From positions 121,582,001 through 121,646,000 of the forward strand of contig JBITNC010000001.1 of NCBI GenBank assembly GCA_050084985.1: a stretch of 64,000 nucleotides of DNA. Reading direction: 5' to 3'. The notes below the pieces were generated by a model. It worked only from the letters and a program-made list of their open reading frames with translations, did no database searches and was not told the origin of the DNA. Below, piece after piece: positions 1-9,429 of this stretch. The translations under genes were made by a program, and so were the position numbers. Position 1 is the first letter of the stretch. Every line of letters starts with the position of its first letter. Source of the DNA: Nageia nagi. Its lineage: Eukaryota > Pinophyta.

Positions 1-668
1 GCTACATCTTTGGAGTATCCCTTGGATGAAGCAAGATTTTATATGACTCTTATTATGGATAGGGTAGGTTATCTATATGACAAACTATCTTGATGGTTTT
101 CATATTAGGTTTGGCATTATTAGATTTCTCAGGTGCTAGGTTCTATAGGAACCTACTACATATCATCATGTCTATGGTAGAGCATGATATAGTATTTTCA
201 TGAGCTTTGAAATTGCTCATGTAGTGCTATAAAGAGTTATATGAGATACACACTAGGATGCATAACAAGTTCATCTATATGACCATAGTTCATATATGGG
301 ATTGGGAGCACATAATGATTTAAAGACAATGAAGTATTCCATATGATGTGCATCAATAACTATGGCCATTTGTTGAGTACATACTTTTTAGAATGATATG
401 GGGTTTTAGGTAAGAGCTAGTAAGGTGATAACCACACAAGGGAGATGTGGGACACTACAAGGAGGAATTAGATGGATTAACATAGAGGGATATTATATGG
501 AATCATTATAAGTGAGGAATGATATGAGAGTAGATAGTAGAGAAGTTGAGACATACTAGGGAGAGTTTGATGGATTCACACTCACCATATAGACATCTGG
601 GGGGTCATTCATTTTTCATTAGTTCAAAGGTATTTTTTTTTTGTACATAGGGGGTCCCATATGGGACT
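1..668. other. Decayed unrecognised sequence left of the Tat-like element
   Basis: No intact gene is visible. In the + strand the first 250 bases read like worn coding sequence (for example LDEARFYMTLIMDRVGYLYDKLS before a stop), but I do not recognise the family. This stretch and 8000-9384 were one sequence before the retrotransposon at 669-7994 inserted, since GGACT is duplicated at 664-668 and 7995-7999. Probably an older, unidentified mobile element. Confidence 0.35.
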
Positions 669-798
669 TGTTAACACATAAAAATGAATTTATGTTTTTA
701 AATCAATAAATTAATGAAAATATGCTTAGTCTAAGTATGTGTCTTGAATGTCTTAAAGTGATAATATCAATGTTTGTCTTGAATATGAATTTTATAAT

Positions 799-871
799 GA
801 TTATCTTGAATATTGCATGGATTATCTTGAATATTGCATGGATTATCTTGAATATTACATAAATTATCTTG
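799..871 (+). repeat. 21-bp tandem repeat upstream of LTR TATA box
   Basis: About 3.5 copies of a 21-bp unit, GATTATCTTGAATATTGCAT plus one base. The 3' LTR has the same array at about 7254-7325. It lies about 90 bases upstream of the TATA box, where LTR enhancers normally sit; an enhancer role is inference. Confidence 0.75.
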
Positions 872-957
872 TTTATTGGTGTGTTTATCTTGAATGTTGT
901 GAATTAGCCTTGTTTATGTAGATGTATGCTGACCCATGGGTTGTATTATCTATTATC

Positions 958-967
958 TATATAAATA
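958..967 (+). promoter_or_regulatory. LTR TATA box
   Basis: TATATAAATA followed by AGGG, identical in both LTRs (here and 7414-7423). It is the probable Pol II promoter for the element's genomic RNA; transcription would start about 30 bases downstream. Confidence 0.65.
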
Positions 968-1533
968 AGGGATCTAATAGTAAGTCCACATAACAAGGAT
1001 ACACACGATCCTGCGTATGGTCTTGCAGTGGCAACCCCTTAAGGTATCTCTTGGTACCACCTACAAGGCTGTGGTTTGTGTACTTCCTTTCATGAGGTAT
1101 CTTGATAGCTACGATCTATTCTGATATCACACTGCTATATAAGACATCCGTATTGAAGTGCAAGACTTGATCGAGAGGTCAAAAACCATCAAACGAAGGC
1201 TGTTGGTGCTCCTTTATGAACTGAAGAACACCACCAGTGCTCTGATATCTTTGAAATGGACCGCTCGCGGTCCTCTTTTGCATCTTCATAGGTCACTACA
1301 TTTTTGGAAGGGCAGTTCATCACCAACATCTTCATCTTTCATTGTCAAGTACATTCCATGAGGTAAGTATACAAACTACAGCCTTGTTTGGTACAATTAC
1401 ATTTCTAAATCAGGTTATCTTGTTCATTGCTATTAAGAATAAATTGCTATCCATAGCTCAAATACAGATATATTGAGTTTGTAGATATTTACCTATTTAT
1501 TTATTTGCACGCTCAATTTTATTTGTAAACATT

Positions 1534-1551
1534 TGGTGAACTCGACATGAA
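1534..1551 (+). promoter_or_regulatory. Primer-binding site (PBS)
   Basis: TGGTGAACTCGACATGAA begins two bases after the 5' LTR end, the expected place for minus-strand DNA priming. It starts TGG, as a tRNA 3' CCA end requires. I could not assign the primer tRNA without a search. Confidence 0.65.
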
Positions 1552-1553
1552 AC

Positions 1554-3560
1554 ATGCTTGCTAATTTGAAAATGAACAAAGATATAGATGAATTTTTAGA
1601 TTATTCTTCATTAGTTCAATCATCACTTAAGAGGAAAAGAAAAACATGGAAAGGAATAGAGCCAACTAGGAAAAGTGCTAGACTAAATAAGGAAAGTGCT
1701 CCTTGGATTATTAAAGATAAACTTCCAAATGAGGAATCTTATCATGGTGATTCCGAAGACAATGATAGTTTCGATGGTGAAACCCTAGAAAATATCAGCC
1801 AAATGTTTGAAAAGGATTTGTCAATAACCCTATACTGACCTAATAAATGCAATAGCTAGAACCTTACCGAAGAAAAACTTAGGTTAGTGCAACAGTTTAT
1901 TAAAGATTTTGGGATGTTCTACAAATTTTCCATAGACACTAGCATGACATATTCTTTTCACTACCTATGAAAATTCAAAACTACAAACAATCTCACATCA
2001 ATCATTAGAGCATCTTTTATCAAACCAACTATGACTATTATAGAAGATCATGAAAAATTTTATGTGCCATGCTTTAACCAACAAACTTCCACTCCTAGGG
2101 ATATTAAAACAAATATGTGTGAATCTATGTCATCTCTAATCCTTGTTGAATATGTTAGAAATCATGAAGTAATAATGCAGGAAGAAATGAATAATGAATA
2201 TTCAGATGAAGAGGAAGTGGTACATTTTGATGAAGAATCAGATGATGAGTTAGAGATAGAGCTTGAAATGGACTCTATAGCACAGAGATTAGTTGATGCT
2301 TACCGCTATTGGTCAGATTGAGAGAAAGAGATTAAAGAAGTGGAAGTAAGAAGGGTTATCAGCATAGGATCTTATCAGAAATTGCAATCATGCACAAAAG
2401 AGATCATCATAAGAGAATTAGAGATGCAGCTAGTACAAGAATGGAGGGAACAGAATTTAAGATTCACCCCAGGACCATCAGACCATGAGAAAGAAGAAGA
2501 GATAAAAGGGTGTAAAACCCTAGAAGAGAAGTCAGATCAGGATGACACAGAAAAACAAAGGCAAAAAGAGATAGCAGAGCAAAGAATGGCACAGCTTCAA
2601 GCAATGGCCGAGCAGCTCAAAAAGTTAACATTATTACATGATAAAAAAGCAAATAAATATCTAGCAAAAAATCATCCTCTTTGCACAAGAATCAGAAGAA
2701 GAACATGGGAAGGTGAAGACATCGAATTCAAAAAATACGATGGTATAAGTGATCCAAGGATGCACATTACAATTTTTGAGGAGGCAGCTTGTAGTCACCT
2801 TCATGATGAGGATATGTTAGCTAGGTTATTTCAGCTCAGTCTAGGGGAAGAAGCTTCAGAATGGTTTTATGACTTAAAGGACCAAAGTATTACCAGCTAT
2901 AGACAGTTAAAAAGAAATTCTTGGATAGGTATCAGCATAGTATAAAGAAAAAACCTACCATCATGGATTTGGCTAGAATGAGACAAGGGAAGAATAATCA
3001 TTTGAAGAGTTTATGGTAGCTTAGAAGAAAGTAGTGACATACACAGAGTTAAGTGAAAAGGAGTTGAAGTAGATGTTGATAAAGTCACTAAGGGATGAGG
3101 TGATGCTTGAATTTTTCAATTATCTAGAACAACCCCTTGCAGAAATGATCCTATCCATGATCCAAAAAGAGAGACATTTGATGAAAATTGGTTTATGGGG
3201 GCATAATAAAGATGAAAAACCAATACCAACCAAAGTGATAGCTACAGTTGCAGCAACTAAAGAGTCGCAAGGACCCACCAAACAAAGGACCCCTAGAGCA
3301 TATACTAAGGTTACTGAAGATCATGATGAGTTGTTATAGTCATTGGTGCAAAGAGGTTTGATCAGTTACCATCGGTAAATCAAAGAAACACAAGAACTAC
3401 AGGAGGATTTTGCAAATATCACAGGGGTCATGGCCATAAAACATGTGAATCTTAAAAATTTAGAGATATTATTCAGGATTTAGTAGATAAGAAGGCTATC
3501 TCATTCAATAAACCAGAAGAAAAGAAAAAGGCTCCAGTACACATAGATAACGAAAAGTTA
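1554..3560 (+). pseudogene. gag: Tat-type gag (capsid/nucleocapsid) pseudogene
   Basis: One reading frame runs from an ATG just after the PBS to 2945. It is broken by in-frame stops at about 1836, 1860, 1968 and 2319, then continues after a frameshift (3073-3339) to a worn zinc knuckle. Visible parts in order: a basic N-terminal region (1554-1838), an acidic stretch rich in E and D (about 2190-2270), a coiled-coil-like Gln/Glu/Lys segment (about 2540-2650), then the gag core. The core has KYDGISDP, LFQLSLGEEASEWFYDL and, after the shift, KKPTIMDLARMRQGKNN, all typical of Ty3/gypsy capsid. The knuckle at 3411-3446 reads C-x2-H-x3-GH-x3-C (CKYHRGHGHKTC). Gag would form the virus-like particle. 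No pol follows. Confidence 0.85.
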
Positions 3561-4104
3561 GGGATATATAAGAACCCCATGTCGTAGCATAGTACCAGAA
3601 TACTATTTACCCAGGGACACATGACAAAAGGAATCAAGATATCAGAAAGATAGTCAGAGGGATGACAGAATGAGGCTAGCACCAGTGGGAGCTCTAGGCC
3701 CTCCGGAGGTATTATTTGGTAGATCAATATAAAAAAAGGAGAGAGAGAAGCTAACAATCAGTTCAAGTCACTAACGAACATCATCGTGAAGAGATTAGAG
3801 AGCTTCATGATGTCATAATAGGAGCACTGGCATTGTATTTTGTGCTAATAGGACCATTGGTGGTCCTCTTTCAGTGGAAAATAGGAGAAAATCAAAAGAT
3901 TCCAATTCCCCCCACAGTGTGAGAAGATAGAATTTCAGGTTGTGTCATTGGCGTTCATTTTCAGGAATCATGGAACATCAATTTCATCCATCACAAGCAC
4001 ATGTACAAGAGCAAATTAGGTACCAAAATTCATGTTTCATATATATATTATGATCAAAATATTTTTATTTACAATACAACTGGATGAGATCACATAGAAT
4101 GACC
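3561..4104 (+). other. Non-coding interior between gag and the antisense gene
   Basis: No RT, protease or integrase motif appears on either strand here. A run of + strand codons with many stops follows the gag. The antisense gene's predicted 3' end and poly(A) signal lie at its right edge. This is where pol would be expected in an autonomous element. Confidence 0.5.
4064..4069 (-). terminator. Poly(A) signal for the antisense PMD gene
   Basis: AATAAA on the minus strand, about 35 bases beyond the apparent end of the antisense reading frame. A single hexamer in AT-rich DNA is weak evidence alone; position and orientation make it plausible. Confidence 0.4.
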
Positions 4105-5423
4105 TAGAATCTCCTACTAGAACCCCCTCCCCCTACACTAGAGCTAGTAGCCCTGCTAGATGTGCCACCCTCGCATCGTGCCTTGTACTTCTCTACATGT
4201 GCCTTCTCCTCACCAATCTATCTCTAAGCTTGGTGAAGCTACTCATAGAGGGCTTTGATCTCTTTGTTGGCTACCTGTAGGTCCTGATAGATGCTAGTAT
4301 AATCCCCTCTCTCCACCTCTACGAAGCTGTGGAGGTTGTGATAGAGCTGTGCCAGTATTGCGGGGCACCATGCATACTGTTGTCTGTGTGTCACCATGTC
4401 TTGTATGATAGGAACCATACCCACAGGGAAGGTCTCACTACTCTTGTCTGGGTAGACAATAGCATCTAGAAGGTAGGTAATGAGGAGCCTCATCCGTAGG
4501 TCACCCCGTGCTGGAGGATACTCTAGCACATGTCTCACTAGGGACACACCCCTCTTCTTGTGATTTACTTCATCCAACCCTATCAGCCATGTAGCCCATA
4601 CCTTTGCTTATTCCAGGCTGGGAACAAGAACCATGTTCACTAGCCTCCCCTGATAGGAAGTCTAGTGATCCTGTAGATGTCCTCTAGTGTCATTGTGATC
4701 TCACCAGTCAGAAGGTGAAAGGTGTTGGAGTTTGGATCCCACCTTTCCATTAGGGCTGTCGGCATATTGTGATCATGAAACACATAATCAGCAAATGCTA
4801 GGTAGCTGAAAGAAATGTCCTCTAGAATACTTCGAGCCTCATCAGTTTGTGGCCACTGTTGGGCAGTGGTAAAAGCGACACTCTTACCGGATGGTCGCAT
4901 AAGGTATGAATGATTCTACAAGAAAAGAGTGATAGAGAGCAAGTTAGTATCAGATATGAAATAAAAATAGCAAAAAATAGTACTGGTAAAGAGGACCACC
5001 CACGGTCTAAACCAGGTAAAAAGGACCACCCACGGTCCAAACTAGGGCAGAAAGGACCACCAACAGTCCTATTTCCTTACATAGAGGTCAACAAAGTTTG
5101 AGGTACAGGTTCGTACGGATGAGTATGGTACAACCATGATACCAAAAATTTAGAAAATGGAATGAAAAGGTAAAAATGATGGGCTAAGGTATTCAACAGG
5201 TAAACCCTAGGGGCAACTTGGAAAATCAGTATGCGGGTAGCTAAAATCTGAAGACAAGCAAAAACATAACAAGGAAAAGGTAAGAGATGCAGTGTACCTG
5301 ATGATCGGTAGGAGAATCGGCCACCAAGGTAGCTCTATGGCCATCCCAACATGTGATTGGCAGGGCCATAGTGTGCAACATAACAGCATAAGAAATATCA
5401 CCTAGTGACAGTGACAAAATCAC
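4105..5423 (-). pseudogene. Antisense plant-mobile-domain (PMD) gene, two exons, disrupted
   Basis: Runs opposite to gag inside the retrotransposon. Exon 1 has possible starts at 5423, 5381 or 5369 (the last gives MALPITCWDGHRATLV) and ends DSPTDHQ at a CAG/GTACAC donor near 5300. The acceptor TTTTCTTGTAG ends near 4918, and exon 2 resumes in phase 0 with NHSYLMRPSGKSVAF. Exon 2 contains the PMD hallmark ALMERWDPNSNTFHLLTGE, then TMTLEDIYRITRLPI (about 4640-4780). After one frameshift near 4642 and a stop near 4610 it continues with VYPDKS and WCPAILAQLYHNLH (4239-4577). Past another stop it ends in a basic/Ser-Gly tail near 4105. PMD proteins (MAIN/MAIL1 family) act in plant gene and transposon silencing, and PMDs are also known inside plant transposons. 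The copy is broken now. Splice sites were judged by eye. Confidence 0.75.
4985..5070. repeat. Three 30-bp repeats inside the antisense intron
   Basis: GGACCACC recurs at 4993, 5023 and 5054, each followed by CACGGTC or CAACAGTC, a 30/31-bp period. The same GGACCACC core or its complement also appears near 3852, 5655 and 5716 and in the LTR palindromes at 1258-1273 and 7714-7725. Function unknown. Confidence 0.6.
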
Positions 5424-5513
5424 TAACTAGACCTCTCCGATTCAGTCTCCCAAGCTCTAAGATACTCTCGCTCTGAAAATGATAGTGTGACCAAATGAGG
5501 AAGGGTGGGGCCC

Positions 5514-5521
5514 CTTTTATA
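5514..5521 (-). promoter_or_regulatory. TATA box of the antisense PMD gene
   Basis: TATAAAAG followed by GGGCCCC on the minus strand, 91-145 bases upstream of the candidate start codons. It would initiate about 30 bases downstream, leaving a short 5' leader. It is the best TATA match on this strand of the element, and it supports a gene transcribed independently of the LTR promoter. Confidence 0.55.
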
Positions 5522-5838
5522 GAAATATTAGTGTACACACTTCAAGACAATTTTGATTTGAGCATTTAATGGGAATGGACAGGTAACCAAATATCAATTT
5601 GGAATCTAGGGGTGATTCGTAGGGGCTTGATCTTCATGGTTTTCGATGAATCCTTAAGAAAAGGACCACCCGCTATCTTAGTGGAAGATCGCTTACATTC
5701 TAAATCTTCCAGAAAGGACCACTTGTGTTTCTTTTTCCAGTAAATCAGCTCATCCAAGTATCACAAGTACATCATAGGTGCTTGATCAATGTTATATCCA
5801 GGAGAATATTGCTTTGAATTTCATGTTTACAGGGTGGT
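5522..5838. other. Spacer between antisense promoter and tandem repeats
   Basis: No reading frame of recognisable content. It holds two further copies of the GGACCAC core (about 5655 and 5716). It may contain upstream elements of the antisense promoter. Confidence 0.4.
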
Positions 5839-6171
5839 GTTATTAGTTTATCATACCTCTTGGTAGAGTTTTAGCTTCCATTATTAGTTTATCATGCCTC
5901 TTGGCAGAGTTTTAGCTTCCATTATTAGCTTATCGTGCCTCTTGGTAGAGTTGTAGCTTCCATTATCAGCTTATCATGCCTCTTAGCAGAGTTTTAGCTC
6001 CCATTATCAGCTTATCATGCCTCTTGGCAGAGTTTTAGCTTCCATTATCAGCTTATCATGCCTCTTGGTGGAGTTTTAGCTCCCATTATCAGCTTATCAT
6101 GCCTCTTGGTAGAGTTTAAGCTCCCATTATTAGCTTATCATGCCTCTTGGTAGAGTTTCAGCTCCACTTAT
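5839..6171. repeat. 41-bp tandem repeat, about 8 copies
   Basis: Unit ATTATCAGCTTATCATGCCT plus 21 more bases, with unit starts at about 5839, 5880, 5921, 5962 and so on. Copies differ at a few positions each. It lies in the 3' untranslated part of the element, a place where Tat/Ogre retrotransposons are known to carry variable tandem repeats that can seed satellites. Confidence 0.9.
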
Positions 6172-6605
6172 CAGCTTATCATTTATTTTATAGAGTTCGG
6201 TTCTTATGCAACTGCAACATACCTCTTGGTGTGAAGTCTCAGCTTCCATTGCAGTTATGTGGAACTTAGCTCTCCCTTATCAGCTTATCATTTGTTTTGT
6301 AGAGTTTAGTTCTTATGCAACTGCAGCATACCTCTTGGTGTGAAGTCTTAGCTTCCATTGCAGTTGTGTGGAACTTAGCTCTCCCCTATCAGCTTATCAT
6401 TTGTTTTGCAGAGTTTGGTTCTTATGCAGCTACAACATACCTCTTGGTGCAAAGTTCAGCTTCCATTGTAGTTGTGTGGAACTTAGCTCTCCCCTATCAG
6501 CTTATCATTTATTTTGTAGAGTTTGATTCTTATGCAGTTGTAGCATACCTCTTGGTGTGAAGTCTCAGCTTCCATTACAGTTGTGTGGAACTTATCTCTC
6601 CCCTG
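6172..6605. repeat. 108/109-bp tandem repeat, 4 copies
   Basis: Units begin CAGCTTATCATTT at 6172, 6281, 6390 and 6498. The end of each unit shares CAGCTTATCAT and CCTCTTGG with the 41-bp array just upstream, so the long unit seems to have grown from the short one by taking in new sequence. Confidence 0.9.
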
Positions 6606-6610
6606 TGTGT

Positions 6611-6742
6611 GGTCATGTGTGTTGTCATGGTTATCATGTCTTATCTTGTGATGTGGTCATATGTGTTGTCATGGTTATCATGTCTTGTCTTGTGATGTGG
6701 TCATGTGTGTTGTCATGGTTATCATGTTTTGTCTTATGATGT
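6611..6742. repeat. 44-bp tandem repeat, 3 copies
   Basis: Units begin GGTCATGTGTGTTGTCATGG at 6611, 6655 and 6699, with a decayed continuation to about 6830. It is the third unrelated tandem array in a row before the 3' LTR. Confidence 0.85.
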
Positions 6743-7111
6743 GGTCTTATCAAGTTGTCATCAGGTTGTCATGTGTGGTTAGGTCATCTATCAGGTCACC
6801 GTCATGTGTGTTGTCAAGTTTGTTGTCACGAGTCATTAGTGTTGCGGCAAGATTATCAGATTATCAAATATATCAAGCTATCACCTTCTATGGCATTCGT
6901 ATATCAGAAGAAAGATGCAAGGGGCAAGCATGCCCAAGGTAATATCAAAGAAAGTTTTCTCAACCCATATCTAGTACTAACAAGCTTTGTCATGATTTTG
7001 CTTGAATGATTAGTGTTTATCATTGCTTATCAAATTGTTTGCTATGATATTATGTTTTTACTTTGAATGCAAAATCTCAATTCACCTCATGTTTCTTTTG
7101 ATTTCACATCC

Positions 7112-7120
7112 AAAGTGGGG
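7112..7120 (+). promoter_or_regulatory. Polypurine tract (PPT)
   Basis: AAAGTGGGG, then CATC, then the 3' LTR at 7125. This is the usual plus-strand primer of plant Ty3/gypsy elements, and it fixes the + orientation of the element. Confidence 0.8.
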
Positions 7121-7124
7121 CATC

Positions 7125-7994
7125 TGTTAACACATAAAAATGAATTTATGTTTTTAAATCAATAAATTAATGAAAATATGCTTGGTCTAAATATGTGTCT
7201 TGAATGTTTTAAAGTGATAATATCAATGTTTGTCTTGAATATGAATTTTATAATGATTATCTTGAATATTGCATGGATTATCTTGAATATTGCATGGATT
7301 ATCTTGAATATTGAATAAATTATCTTGTTTATTGGTGTGTTTATCTTGAATGTTGTAAATTAGCCTTGTTTATGTAGATGTATGCCGACCCATGGGTTAT
7401 ATTATCTATTATCTATATAAATAAGGGATCTAATAGTAAGTCCACATAACAAGGATACACACGATCCCGCGTATGGTCTTGTAGTGGCAACCCCTTAAGG
7501 TATCTCTTGGTACCGCCTACAAGGCTGTGGTTTATGTACTTCCTTTCACGAGCTATCCTGACAGCTACGATCTATTCTAATATCACACTGCTATCTGAGA
7601 CATCCATATTGAAGTGTAGGACTTGATCGAGAGGTCAAAAACCATCAAACGAAGGCCACCGATGCTCCTTTATGAACTGAAGAACACCACCGATGCTCTG
7701 ATATCTTTGAAATGGACCGCGGTCCTCTTTTGCATCTTCATAGGTCACTACATTTTTGGAAGGGTAGTTCATCGTCAGTTCATTACCAACATCTTCATCT
7801 TTCATTGTTAGGTACATTCCGTGAGGTAAGTATACAAATTATAGCCTTGTTTGGTACAATTACATTTCTGAATCAGGTTATCTTGTTCATTGCTATTGAG
7901 AATAAATTGCTATTCGTAGCTCAAATACAAATATATTGAGTTTGTAGATATTTAACTATTTATTTATTTACATGCTCAATTTTATTTGTAAACA
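7125..7994 (+). repeat. 3' LTR of the gag-only element
   Basis: 870-bp LTR matching 669-1531. It differs by an insertion near 7770 (GTCAGTTCATTA-like) and by loss of two bases that turn the inverted repeat into a perfect 12-bp palindrome GGACCGCGGTCC (7714-7725). A TATA box is at 7414-7423. GGACT follows at 7995-7999. Confidence 0.9.
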
Positions 7995-7999
7995 GGACT

Positions 8000-9383
8000 A
8001 TTATGTATTATAGTAATAAGGGTGATGACCTTCCTATTATAGTACCTATCTTTACTAATGATGCCTTAAATATGATGGTGGAAATTCTAGATGTGGATGA
8101 TGTAGGTATGAAAATTGATTAAATAATACATGGTTTTTTGTGTGGGGGGTGAGACCTAAGGCATTCATTTTTTTATTAAGTATGATGGTGGGGGAGTAGA
8201 TAGGCATCGTCTAAGATAATGGACTAGTTTAACTTTGTTAGTAAGAGGTGGGACACCTCCATTGGGATCACCATGGAGGATAGATCAATCATCAAGTCTC
8301 ATGAAGACCTAACAAGGGGGAGATGTGGGAGGAGGAGCATATAACTCCCAAAATGACACATTAATGATAGATTCAAGTGGAGGTTTTATTACCTCAATTT
8401 ATAATGATTTATGTATGTGGGAAGAGTGAGTAAACTGATTGGATCTCTTACTAGCAAATACAATAGTGAGAGAACAACATGCAAAGTAGACACAAAGGGC
8501 AATTAAGGCTAGGGTACAGATTGCTAAGGTATCTCAAAGGGAGGTTGAGGAAAGGGTACAAGTTGAAAAGTCATGTGCAAGGATTATTAAAGTGAGAGTG
8601 CAAGTTGCAAATGTATATTTGGGATAACAACATGCCACTTAGGGAGTGGAGAGATAATAGATGTAGGGATAAGTACATCCTTGAAATAGGAGATGTATGG
8701 TTTACAATTGAAGATGACATAGTTATTTGTACATAATGAAACTATCACAGAGGGTCAAAATTTATAGACCTAGGTAGATATGATGATGAGGTTACAAGAT
8801 AAGGTAATTCTCTTGATGTAGGTGTGGATGACTATACCTATGAAGCTATAGAAAAGTTTTGTCAGGTGAGGGATGCCAACACCCTATTATTCTACATCAT
8901 ATATATTATAGGATATATTTGTATGAACATTAGGGAGTGGAGCACCATCAAAATCAATAGGATTAGCAATGAGACCACTAATAGTGAGGCCACTAGTGGT
9001 AGGGATGAGGCCTTTGATAACAAGAGGAGTACAACATCAGGATGGTGAGAGACCTATGGGTGAGGAGGGAGGTTTGATTGCATTATAGGTAGATGAGGAG
9101 GCTACTAGATAGTCTTTTAACATAACATAGCAATGAGGCATTAGGTTGGCATACAATTTTGACAAGTTAGGAGTATTTATTTATTTTATAATATTATTTG
9201 GGACATGGGAGTACTCATGTGTGTTTTTGATATCATGTAGTAGTCATGTATTATGATTATTTTTTATGTACATGGTAGATAACAATATTCTTTTTGTATA
9301 TATATACATGGATGTACCTTTTTGTATAAACATATGATGGGTTATATCGATGGACTGTACCTATGGATTATTGATGGATGGTT

Positions 9384-9384
<1 letters not shown>
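8000..9384 (+). other. Decayed coding-like sequence right of the Tat-like element
   Basis: Continuation of 1-668. On the + strand, 8450-8620 reads as a heptad-like, charged segment (around RVQIAKVSQREVEERVQVEK) that could once have been a coiled coil. 8824-9048 is open for 74 codons but matches no family I know. Stops and frameshifts are frequent. Probably the remains of an older element. Confidence 0.35.
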
Positions 9385-9428
<44 letters not shown>

Positions 9429-9429
9429 G
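9385..9429. repeat. (TA)n microsatellite
   Basis: A near-perfect AT/TA run of about 40 bases. Confidence 0.95.

Larger units (their letters stand above)
669..1531 (+). repeat. 5' LTR of the gag-only element
   Basis: 863-bp LTR, TGTTAACA to TGTAAACA. It carries a 21-bp tandem repeat (799-871), a TATA box (958-967), and a 7-bp perfect inverted repeat GGACCGC/GCGGTCC with a 2-base spacer (1258-1273). The short open frames in it (for example 1158-1361) are not genes, because the same frames recur in the other LTR with disruptions. Confidence 0.9.
669..7994 (+). mobile_element. Gag-only LTR retrotransposon, Ty3/gypsy Tat-like, with antisense PMD gene
   Basis: A structurally complete LTR element. 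The LTRs (669-1531 and 7125-7994) both begin TGTTAACA and end TGTAAACA, and the 5-bp target duplication GGACT lies at 664-668 and 7995-7999. The interior has a TGG-starting primer-binding site, a Tat-type gag pseudogene, an antisense plant-mobile-domain gene, three tandem-repeat families and a polypurine tract. I see no protease, RT, RNase H or integrase anywhere inside, so it must have moved using proteins from another element (LARD-like). The gag type and tandem repeats just upstream of the 3' LTR are typical of the Tat lineage. The LTRs differ at about 43 of some 860 aligned bases by my eye count (about 5%), mostly transitions, plus a few small indels. Confidence 0.9.

Noticed and set aside
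1158-1361. Possible small gene in the LTR
   Set aside because: It lies within the LTR, and the copy at 7623-7811 has a different frame end after indels.
5839-6742. CRISPR-like regular array
   Set aside because: Units are direct tandem repeats without unique spacers, in plant nuclear DNA, inside a retrotransposon 3' UTR.
6315-7009. Open frames of 60-93 codons on + in the tandem-repeat region
   Set aside because: They are made wholly of the 108- and 44-bp repeats plus flank, with low-complexity translations; no sign of selection for coding.
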